Shown here in pieces: positions 1-12,200 of a stretch of 64,000 nt of DNA (its first letter is position 1; every line of letters starts with the position of its first letter). Location: NCBI GenBank assembly GCA_945859605.1, contig OX243821.1:21785505-21849504 (forward strand). Reading direction: 5' to 3'. A program made the position numbers and the translations under genes. The notes under the pieces are model-generated. The model was not told the origin of the DNA. It saw only the letters and a list, made by a program, of their open reading frames with translations, and searched no databases. This stretch comes from Lumbricus rubellus (lineage: Eukaryota; Annelida; Clitellata; Crassiclitellata; Lumbricidae).

Positions 1-183
1 ATATTAGAAAAGAAAGCTGCAGAATGCGCTGCAGGGATTGAAAGTTAATGGGGAAAAGAATTGTGATTGTTAGAAAAAAGCAGAACGTATTAACTTGGTG
101 ATAGTACATATGCACTATCACCGTGTTAGTCATTCTAAAAGTCATATTACCATCGGTCCGTTAGATTGATGCGCAGCACTAAC

Positions 184-251
184 CTGCAGTAGTCCTCCAA
201 GTTCAGCGGCGACAAAAGTGAGTAAGATCATGATGACTCCAAATGCAACGG
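184..251 (-). CDS. SLC5A8-like: SLC5A-like exon 10 (last exon in window)
   Basis: A 68-bp exon that reads (S)[22 protein letters not shown]. The acceptor is CCGCAG and the donor GTTAGT. It matches the transmembrane segment ending G.LLQ in SLC5A8. The gene continues to the left of base 1. Confidence 0.88.
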
Positions 252-3200
252 CTGCGGAATTAGAATAAAACATATAAATCAATCAGTCAATCATTCAGTC
301 AATGAATCAATCAACAAATCAATGAATCTATCAATCATTCAACCAATCAATCAACCAACCAACCAATCCATCATCTATATAGATATCTTTAGTTTTCTTC
401 TCAGAGATGCAACTACGGCTAAAGAGAATAGTTTAACAGATAGAGCCAGGTCCATTGGCTTTTATGCCCTTGTGGATGAGATAAAAGCAATAATTGTCGG
501 CCATTGCATATCTGTGTTTACAAGTATGTACAGTAGTGTCCCTAGTAGCGGGGTCAGCAGTCCCTTCTGGGCCTATCATTGTGGCCATTCCCCTTTTAAT
601 ATGTGGTTTGCAACTGTATAACTGTAAAAAAATTATTGGTTTCAAAAATAATTGATTGATTGATTGATTGATAAGTGAGGGGGTTCCCGTCGCCCTCCTT
701 CCAGACAATAATTTGCGAGTCAGCAACTTGTCCGAAGTCGCTACCCAGACGTAGATTTGAACCTGCGACCCTCCGGTCAAAAGGCACAGAACATACCGCT
801 ACACCACCGCGTCCCATTGAGTCCATGACTATACTGCCCTGAAAAGGCAAAACACAGTAACTCGGAAAACCAATATTTTGCGCAAACTGGATTTGAAAGT
901 TTATTCCAGTTTTTTTCAAATAGCCTATCTCGGAATTTATTTGTTCAATCCAAACAAAACTCGCACCACAAAATGAAGTAAACTGTGTTTTATTTAATGG
1001 TAGCAATTAAATATTTTTATTAATATTATTTGTCCACCAAAATAGTCAAAAATCGTTTGTACTGCGTTTTGGCTTGACATATCCATGCGAATTGAATACC
1101 CCAAAACGCAGTACTGCGTTTTGGCTTGACAACTCTATGCAGCGTAAGGCGCTAATTAAGATTAGCCTACTGGTTTATTATATCTATGATATCTACAACC
1201 GTCTTTGCTTTAATTTGACTTGAATAACAGCTTCAACTTATCAACATCGAACCTTTCTATTATGGATTTGTCAACAGCAGCTGGTCTATCTTCTAAATTG
1301 ATCGGCTGTTGTAGGCCTTATTATTACTGTTTACTGTGCTTCCATGACATGGTTATTCACACTATCTGTTTAATTAATGAAGTGCAACTGAGGTGTGCAA
1401 TAGAACAGTTTCACCAGGAAGGCCTATTGATGGTAAAAGATCGAGTTTGAACAATAGTAGGCCTAGTACTAGCTCGTGAGACAAACAAAGCAGAAATGTT
1501 CAGAGATTGGATGAATTGATGAGATACATCACGAAGATGCAGAAAGAGAACGAATGAAATCTGTGAGATATTTCGGTGCAAGATCCAGCTTGGACTTAAG
1601 GACCAGAGCAGACTTTATTGGATGCGCGTAGAGAGAGGAAGCTAGTGTAATTGGTTGACGATACGCATTGATATACGAGAGTATAAAAGAGTTATAATCC
1701 ATCGTCTAAACATAAAGAACACTGAAAGTTGCAATAAATTTTTAGCAAACTTTTTTTTAAAAATCCAACTTGTTGTTTAGTTCAAATTATATAGCCTATA
1801 TAGGCTTTATTAAAATATATTTACAACAATTTAAAGACTTATAATACCATAAATCTCGCTGATAATCTCCCTTTCAATTAGAAACACAAGTAAAAATTTA
1901 AAACTTGGAGAAAGAGTAGGCCTACTTCATGTGGAGTTTGACCTGGCTACCTGAATAGGCCTATTACATTGATCAACCGATATTAATCTGGATATTTTTG
2001 TACAGATGACTGAAATTGGGACGTATATAATTTGATTTTGGCTTCTAGTTAGAGTAAAATATCTTAAAACCTCGTTAAACCAAGATAGCATTCATAATTA
2101 CCGTTTCATTTATAATTCATTAGCCCTCCGTCCATCCGTGTATTGGCCTATTCACACACGCGTAACGATAATAGCAACACCGTGTAAATAATAGGCTATA
2201 GGAAATATTCGACGAGATGTTAAAATTTATAATTATAATCAGCAACAGTTAATGTGTCAATTAAATACATAAAAGGCTAAATATAATAGGGTCTGACACT
2301 TACGTAGAATGAATAGACAAACTTATACTTGAAAAAATGAGTGTAAAACCCAATAGGGCATAGGGGAGGGTGCTCCAAGATGCCCACTTTAAGGAAAATT
2401 GGACTTTTCTTCCTCGTGGATTCCAAAATAAGTACATAATTGACACCAATGTGAAGAGTGATCATTGATAAAACAGTATCAGCAATTATAGACCTTTATT
2501 CAATAAAATCAATTGTGTAAATTAAAAAAGGTCGACCCCTCCAAACTGGGCGTCTTAGGAACCCTATGCTCCAAGACGCCCATAGGATGGGCATCTTGCA
2601 GCAAGGGGATTTTAATAAAAGAAGTAGTATTGCAACCATGCATTTTAGACTAAAATTTACTTAGCAAACTGTATTTGAGCTAAAGAAATGGAACCAAAAC
2701 TAAAACATCTTAAAACTACAAAACGATAAGAGGCAAAACCTTCAAACTTGTGTTCACAAGTCAGCTAACGACAAAAGTCACACTTGAATCCTTTGGATGT
2801 CTCTCCATCTGTGCATTCTTCATGACACCAACCCTTGCACTTCTTGCATTCTATCCATCTCTCCCCCGCCGCACTATCACTAAAATGTTCACCACACAGC
2901 AGACATTTTCCATCTCTTTCGCGGACAAACTCGCGCTTCCTTCCATTTGTCTTGTTTGGCTCTGGAGCCTCTGGTTCCAGGACATCACATTTTTCTTTTC
3001 TCCCCCTTGGTTTGTCTTCTCTGCATGTGAGTTTCTGCTTATTCTTCTTCCTTCCATTTGTCTTGTTAGGCTTTGGTTCCAGGACATCACATTTTGCTTT
3101 TCTCCCCCTTGGTTTTTCTTCTCTGCATGTGAGTTTCTCCTTATTCTGTAGCTTCATTTTAGGTTTTCCTTGTAGCGACTGGGCTGTTTCACGGCACCAT

Positions 3201-6200
3201 AAAATCGTCGTTGTGATTAGAATTAAACATCAACAATTAACCTGCAGATGCATTACCAAACTCACACATCTGTTCAAGTCATTTAGCCTAATAGATGGTC
3301 TTGCTCTAAGGAACCCTATGCCTCCAATGTTTTCAAGACGCCCATGGGCATCTTGTAAACCCTATGCCTCCAATGTATTCAAGACGCCCATGGGCATCTT
3401 GTAAACCCTATGCCTCCAATGTATTCAAGACGCCCATGGGCTTCTTGTAAATTTCTAGTCATTCTCTACTGACGCCATTTTCATTAACGACGTAAATATT
3501 TACGAACTATATAAAACCACTAAAACAACGACAAATGAACACAGAATAAACGTTGAAATGCGCGAATTGCTAGTCCATAAGGTTAAAGAGAAATTGAAGC
3601 TGATTCATAGGTGTATACTTACAAAAAAGTGGTCAAAAATTAGAAAATTTATTTTTAGCAACAATATTTCGAATTCCGAAACGCCGCCGCTAATGGAGGT
3701 TCGCAAGATGTCGCTACATGCGATGAGGCAACTAAATTATGAATTTGTGTCTATTCACGAGTTTTAAAGGGGATGGGCGTCTTATCCACCCTGGGCGTCT
3801 TAGAGCACCCTCCCCTAATAATAGATCATTTCGTACTAATAAATATGGGCTACTTCACGCGTCTTGTAAACAAAACCGGAAATAGAATATTATGCAGAAA
3901 ACTGACGTATTAGGCTACGTAACTTCGGCAAAACGGGGTTGCATGCTTACAGATGATTTTCGACGCCAGTGTCGCATGTGCTTCGCTGAGATCCTTGCAG
4001 CATAACCCCTTCATCAGATCTTCCAGAAAGACTGCGGCCAGAGAGTTCAGTCCTGACGATATGGTGCTAGAAATAAGAACACAAACTATATATCACTCAT
4101 TCATTCATGTAAGGAATTTATATAGCGCCTCTTCAAGCAGCCCACTTCGAGACGCTCCTAGTTCAGCCATGGGGGTAGACAATGGGTATTCAGCATGGGC
4201 GGAGACATAGGGGGCAGGGGGAACAGACCCCTCAATGTTTCTTTCGGAAAGGTAAGGGGCGTCTAGGTACTTATTGTTCCACACTTTAAGCACTGGGGGT
4301 AAGCTTACATTCGTTGTAATAAACACAATTGTTATTCGCATTTGGATATACATACATGGTAAAAACATACACAATCAATCAGGCTGATAGATATACAATC
4401 AGATATTCTAAAGCACTAATATTTTTCTACATTTAAATATAAAATAGTTTCCATCATCAAGCAATAAAGTGAATAAGTAAACCTGAGCGCTCCGCTGAAG
4501 ATGCAAGCGGTGAAGAGACCGGGAAATCCAGGATAATACAAACGATCCATCACGTACAACGGTAGCAGCTGCAAGCACACCAAGACTCACGATTAACAGT
4601 TAAGTGCAAAATGTACTTTTATAACCTACACTTGTTTATAGCGCCCCATCATCTGGCTCAGAACATAGGTCTACAACATAATATTATATACACATTACAT
4701 ACATATATGTTGTGTGTGCATGCGCACTTGTTACAGCGCTCTTTAAGATAAACTACCCAGAAGCGCTCCCGACTACAGCGCGGACACTGCATCGGAGTTT
4801 CACGCCGAAGCGCTGAGCAATTGCGAGTGAAGGACTTGCTCACGGTCCCTACGAAACGATATAATGTGGATTCGAACCTGCAACCTTCCGGCTGCAAGGC
4901 AACAAATATACCCACTACACCACCGCGTCCCACACATAATTTCATCATGAACTCTATTCTTTCGCAAAAGTTGACATATCCATTCATTTTCGCTAGGAGG
5001 CGATAGTAGAATGAGCAACAGGACATCTAGCGACTTGCATGACTAACGGCTGATTTCGACTCTTGTAATAGCTTGCAACTAGCCTAGTTTGTTTGTATGT
5101 GCACTTGTTATAGCGCCCCCTTCAAGCTCTCTCTACTCAGAGGCGCTCCCGATGCCGAGCGGACACTGCATCGGAGTTTCAAAGTCAATCCCGTCCTAAG
5201 GAGCCCTTTTATTATAGGCCTACATCTAGCAAACACCACTTTCGAGTTAAAACTTACTTGCCTAAGGTCCCGACCCTACGCGACGGCGCAATGAGGTGGA
5301 TCACCCTCCGGCTGCAAGTCAACTGCACCACCGCGGGGCTGCTTTAAAGAAATTTTTAAAACTCCTTCTTTCCTTTCCCATCCTTCATTGTAAATTACTT
5401 CCAATCGGAGGACAACGACCTTTTTGCTAGTCGTTGCTGAATAGTCTACCAGTGCTTCTATAACTGCACAAATCCATTTAGAACTGCGCATTTTGTGTAC
5501 AACAGTAGCCTACTGCACGTTAGAAAAGCCCTCACCATCGCGCCACACGATCAAATAATTATGACAATGTGGAAGATGCTCAATTTCTGAATAATTACTC
5601 CAGTTAAGGAACCACCTCCCCCCTAAAACACAATCCTGGCTATGACCTTGAAAGCCCCATCCTACTTAGGGTGAGGATTGCCGGGGGTTAGGCCGGGTTT
5701 CAACCTCCCAGTATTTCTTAGAGCCCTATGTTAAAATCTGTTTTTGCACCCCGATTCCAAGTGGATAATGGTCCAACCCCGTCCAGTTATTTTTCCACAA
5801 TTCTTACACCCATCCTACCTGATCGCTTTGATGGATTCGTCCAATCTTCACAGGATCACAATCGTGGTATTCTTTGAAGACGACCATCCCACAGAGAGCG
5901 CAGATTGTTATGAGAAGGGAGAGACCAGGCAGATTTATCCACATCGCTCTATATACACAAAGAAAACAAATTTTAAAGTCTTTGTATGTAGCACTCATGC
6001 GTCAGGGCATGGGCGGAGTTTGGTTTAAGTTCTTTGGGGGTGGGCTACAAAATTTGTCCCCGGCCAAACTTCTGAAGACCTTTTTCGGCTCCCCACAATG
6101 TTTATGACCTTTTTTTTAGTCATTCGATCGGTTGAAATCTTGTGAAAATATTCCATTTTTCTTTCGGTTGTTGAAAATCTCGTCCCAAAAAATTTCACTC

Positions 6201-9200
6201 GGATTTTTTGGGGGCTTATCCCCTGATAAACTCCGCTCATGCGTCAGGGTCATGTGGATTATAATTCAGCAGCTCGATAATTACTTAGCGTAAAGAGATA
6301 AGCTTATTAACCCCCCCCCCAAAAAAAAATGGCAGGTCATAAGGCAGGTCAGGAGTAAAAATAGTCAAATATTCTGTTGCGATCTACATGTATGGTGATT
6401 GTAGCCTAAGTTTCGGAAATTCAAAATTTTCAACTGTTAGAGCATAGCATAATTATTATTATTATTATTATAGACTTAGCGGCAAATGTAAACAAAGAAT
6501 AATCGTAAGATATTTAACATTTTTAAGCATTTACCATAACATTAGGCTATACGGCAAATGCAAACGAAGAACCGTCAGCTATTAATATTGTCATTTATTT
6601 ATTTATTCAACACGTAAAGTGCTTTGCGAATATCTTTCAAAGACACTTAACCATTAATGTTTTGCAGAGAGATATTATGCCAACGGCCATGATTCCACAT
6701 CAAAGGCAAATAGACAATTCGCACAAGCCTACCCCCACCATTAAATCATAAATTGTTTTGATGATGCAGAATGGATTCTAATGACCGTCACGTGCCGCAG
6801 TTGTCTCGAAATTAGAGCTGCGTTTTCTCGTTGCTTCCGAACGATCTAATACTTCAATTGACTTGTCAATCTGTCGCCGACGAAAATAATAATTGACGTC
6901 CGGCACGCGCTTTATATTCCACGTGAACGTGATTAACACTTTGTTGGCGAGCTGTGCTTTCCTCAATGTCGCTTTTGTATGTCTCGTCGTCATAGAGTTA
7001 AACTAGGTAAGCTTAATAATATGCCTTTATAAAGAGACACAGGTAAGCGGCAACTTGTCCATTTTTCATAAAGAGGGACTTCAGTGTATCCACATGCACA
7101 AATTCAGCTTTGAAGACCGGAGTACCAAGATGGCTAACTGATAATACTATTAGCAGTTGGCAATGCGTACGATAATAGCCTATCTGGGTGAGAATTGAGG
7201 GTTGGGGTTTCTACCCCAGTCTTTCTTAAAGTCCCATAGTAAAGTCTGTTTCTAACACCCCAATTCCAAGTGGATCATAGTCCAATCTATTCCTCCCGTT
7301 ATTGTTCTACAATTCTCACACTAGGTAATATTAAGCAGTTCTCAAAATTCCCTTAGAAAAGCCCTACAGTCGCTGTGGATATCAACAGATAAGATTAAAT
7401 AGGGTCAGGGCCAGATTAAGGCATGTTCAACATGTTCGACCGAACAGGAACCCCACACTTTAGGGGTCCCACATATAGGGAAAGAATTGAGTAAACAATC
7501 GGTATATTCTGAAGAAACTTAGACCAAACGACTAAAAAGGTCATAAGATTTTTCGGCCGCCGAAGATCCCCCAAAATTTTCCGAACAGGATCCCCACATT
7601 TCTTAATCCGGCTCTGAATATGATGTGTATCGTTGCTTACATCTGTCCCTGTCGGCATGTGGGTGTGCAGAGCGCCCTCTGGATCTGCGCCTGGTTGACT
7701 CCATAGATGGCTAACCATGTGAAGAATCCTCCAATCACAAGCGACCAGATGCTGTGCCGAGTCAAAGGATTCGGATCAGCGCTACAGCACAAAAACAACC
7801 AGGGCTTAAAGTGTGGCAGGACGGTCATGGACGGCGTCCATACACTTATTTTAAAATCTGAACGCCATCCTGCCAAGTATTTGCCAGAAAGGTAAGGGGC
7901 GTCCATGGCAATTCTTTTGGAGAGGTAAGGAGCGTCCAGGCACTTTTTTTAACACTTTTAGCACTGAAAACAACCGTTTCTGAACTTTCACGTATGCAGT
8001 GGATTAAAAAATCTTTTAAATAGCACATTGTTTCTGGTTCTATTGTTACAAGCTTTCAGCATGGAGGTGGGGTCCGGTGGCGCAGTGGATAACACGCTGG
8101 CAAGGAGTTCGGCGGAGCCGAGTTCTATTCTCGAAGCCTGCGTACAAGATCGTCGTGCTACATTAATTTTTTGTAGGCAGCTGAATAAGTTTCTTGAAAT
8201 AGCGCTGTACGTTCATAGAATGACTGACTTTCTGAATGAATGATCGCATAAATGATCATGACCACGATCATATTCGAAATCACCATCCTTAGGCCTACTT
8301 TGTTAAATATTTCATATAGGCCTATCACTCAAGTCCTATTTCTTTTGCCGTGGCTGGACTAGGAGCGCTCCTGGATAGGTTTCTTGAAGCAGCGATATAT
8401 AAGTTCATTGAATGAATGAATAAATGAATGAATGAATGAACGAACGAAACAATGAATGAATGATCATAATTATATTGGCAATTGCTACCATCATATTTCC
8501 TAAATCGCTCAAGTCTCCCCTTTAGCAGTGGGTGGACTAGGAGAGTTCCTGATTAGGTTTCTTAATGGGGCGCTATGTGAGTCAATAGAATGAATGAATG
8601 AATGAATGAAAGAATGAATGAATGAATGAATGAAGGAATGAATGAATGACTAACTATCATCGCAATCACCATCATCACTTTGTTTCATATTTCATAAATC
8701 ACTCAAGTCTCACTTCATTAGCCGTGGCTGGACTGGGAGCGCTCCTGGATAGATTTTTGAAGGGACGCTATATAAGTTCATAGAATGATTGAATGAATGG
8801 ATAGATGAATGAATGAATGAATGAATACATGACATTAATCATAATCATAATCATGAAAAATTGCCATCATATTTCATAAATCACTCAAGTCATACATGTA
8901 TCTTTAGCCGTGGCTGTACAGGGAGTGCTCCTGGATAGATTTCTTGAAGGGGCGCCATACAGCAAGAACCCCTGGAAATGAACATAAAAAACGTCGCTTC
9001 ACTCACTTCCAGAATTCTATTCGATCGTTTTCATACATCGTGTTCCAGATGTTCGCGAAGCCACCATAGTCGTACGAACCTTTAATGATTACACCGACTA
9101 AGCCGAGGAACATGAGGAAAATCTGAACAACGTCCGTCCACATAACAGCTTTCATTCCACCCTGTGTTAGAACGACGCCCACACAAACATCATTAATACA

Positions 9201-12200
9201 TGTATGGCCAGCAACAGGAATCACGTCATCAGCAAATTATTTGCCGTAGTTACGAAAATTCTGTCTCAAAAACAGGAAATTATTCTCTTGTTCCGTTCTG
9301 TTAAAACGCTTTCTCTCCTATTATAGACAGTTAATAGATCTATATTATAATTATTATATATGCAGTCAGGGCCGTAGACAGGGGGGTGTTTTGGGTGTTT
9401 CAACACACCCCCCCCCCCCAATGGAAAAATGCAGAAAAATCTATTGCATTTACTAGCTCGTGATGAAAAACCATGAAATAAAACCATGAAAACGCCCCCA
9501 TGACGAAATGAAATAGCCTAATAGAATACTTTCGCTAGCACATAACGAAAAAAAGAATTTAAGAAAAGTGAGATGAATTTTCGATCTGATGACTAAAAAA
9601 GGCCGTCAGAAATTTTGGCGATGAAAATGGGGAAAAAAAGTCGAAAAAAATTTTCCGGCGGAAAAACACCCCCGAAATAAAATCCTGGCTACGGCCTTGT
9701 ATGCAGTCGTTTTTTCGCAGTCAGATTCTCTTAAGAGCGCCGTTTAAGCTTAATAGACGAAATCGCTGTGTTGGGCCGGGTAATGAAACAGCGGCAAGAA
9801 ATTGATACTGGCGAAATTGGGGGAAACGTTTTAGGTCATATTTCGAAAAAGGAACTCCATTTGTTATTATTCCAGTGTAATCAGAGTGCTAGATAATAGC
9901 GGTTTTGATAAAAGTAGGCTATTTTTTACATAATACATATGACACTCTAAAGCAATAATGCGTGATAGACATAGGCCTACTGCTATACAAATAATCACTT
10001 GCAATGGAGATGCAATTATACAGGGGCCCGGTCACCACCACCACCACCACCACCACCACCACCACCACCACCACCACCACCACCACCACCACCACCACCA
10101 CCACCACCACCACCACCACCACCACCACCACCACCACCACCACCACCACCACCACCACCACCACCACCACCACCACCACCACCACCACCACCACCACCAC
10201 CACCACCACCACCACCACCACCACCACCACCACCACCACCACCACCACCACCACCACCACCACCACCACCACCACCACCACCACCACCACCACCACCACC
10301 ACCACCACCACCACCACCACCACCACCACCACCACCACCACCACCACCACCACCACCACCACCACCACCACCACCACCACCACCACCACCACCACCACCA
10401 CCACCACCACCACCACCACCACCACCACCACCACCACCACCACCACCACCACCACCACCACCACCACCACCACCACCACCACCACCACCACCACCACCAC
10501 CACCACCACCACCACCACCACCACCACCACCACCACCACCACCACCACCACCACCACCACCACCACCACCACCACCACCACCACCACCACCACCACCACC
10601 ACCACCACCACCACCACCACCACCACCACCACCACCACCACCACCACCACCACCACCACCACCACCACCACCACCACCACCACCACCACCACCACCACCA
10701 CCACCACCACCACCACCACCACCACCACCACCACCACCACCACCACCACCACCACCACCACCACCACCACCACCACCACCACCACCACCACCACCACCAC
10801 CACCACCACCACCACCACCACCACCACCACCACCACCACCACCACCACCACCACCACCACCACCACCACCACCACCACCACCACCACCACCACCACCACC
10901 ACCACCACCACCACCACCACCACCACCACCACCACCACCACCACCACCGCCGCCATCATCATCATTATTATTTCGCATTATACTTTACTGAGATGACCGT
11001 AATGTCTTACGATGGTTGTGTAGAAGGTACAGACGACTCCAACAGAAAAGACAGCGATCCATTTGTTCAAACCGGTCACTGAAATCAGATTTTAAACAGA
11101 CGAACAATTATACACAGAAACTTACTGAAATCTGATGGTTTTAAACGAATTAACAACAATCAACGACGAATTTATTATTATAACCTAGCCTACTGATACT
11201 ATTGTAGCTGTGGTGCATAGGCACACTGGAACATCCGAAGCGCTGAACATTACCAGCGAATGACTTGCACAAGGTCCCTACGCGGGGGCTTATTCGAACT
11301 TGCAACCCTCCGGCTGCAAGGCAACGAAATACCCACTACACCACTGCGTCCCATTAACATGATATTGTATTTTGGAATGCTTCATTGCCACCCGGAATGT
11401 GACAATGTTCATTATAAATACGTGTCATATTTGGTCTTGAGATCATGTAACATTGGCCTTGGAAAATTGTGCAATAATAATATCTTGACTAGTAATTAGG
11501 CTACTTACCGACGCTGAGCGCCAAGCAAGGCGCATAGAGTACCAGCGACAGATAAAGGACCTATTTATAAACAAACAATGTCATAAAGAAAATGGTTTTA
11601 CGTCTTGCGGAATATGTAGAACAACAACAACGACGACGACAACAACAATAATAATAATATAAATAATATTGCAATGGCCTTTCACAGCACTTTTGGCATT
11701 CAGCTCGTCTCAGGAAAGACAAGCCATCCCAAAACAATGCAATCCATATTTATAACTACACGTGCTTTAGATTCCTTTGCATTATATATTATAGGATTGG
11801 AAAGGTTTATTTGACACACATAAATAATTGTGTCGTTTTATAAATAGCCTATAGACTGTACACACATGTAGAACGTTCCTCCTGAATTTCCACAAATTAG
11901 CCTACTACAAGCCAATAAATTTCCACGAATTACTACAAACCCATAAATCCAGGCCTGCTGTTACATGTAAATGTAGTTGAATTGCGTCTGTTTTGCTTCT
12001 TAAAATAGCTGTAGGCCTACTACTACTATCGTCTGGCTTATAGACTTCAATAGATCCAATTTAGATGGTCTTCACTTCAAGCACTTCTATTCGCACTCAG
12101 TCATTAAGTCTACACGTGGAAGCTTTAACAACTTGCACTGTTGTCTGTTTTTGACGAGCATGTTTAATAATAATACATTGAGATCACTCTTGCATATCGA

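Larger units (their letters stand above)
2361..3817 (-). mobile_element. pogo/Tigger-like DNA transposon, internally deleted
   Basis: Inverted ends lie at 2361-2386 and 3792-3817. They are 26 bp with two mismatches and read TAGGGGAGGGTGCTC inward, so TA can be the duplicated target. The element keeps a 130-codon ORF with a PHD finger but no DDE catalytic core. Inner repeats copy part of the terminal motif (AAGACGCCCA). It lies in the intron between exons 9 and 10. Confidence 0.75.

Noticed and set aside
4718..4937. tRNA gene on the minus strand
   Set aside because: Boxes A and B are present but there is no complete cloverleaf, and the same sequence recurs with a long shared tail, so it is a SINE.
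9919..11082. Open frames of 320-374 codons on both strands (poly-His, poly-Pro, poly-Thr, poly-Val, poly-Gly)
   Set aside because: They are the six readings of one (CAC)n tract with no protein-like flanks.
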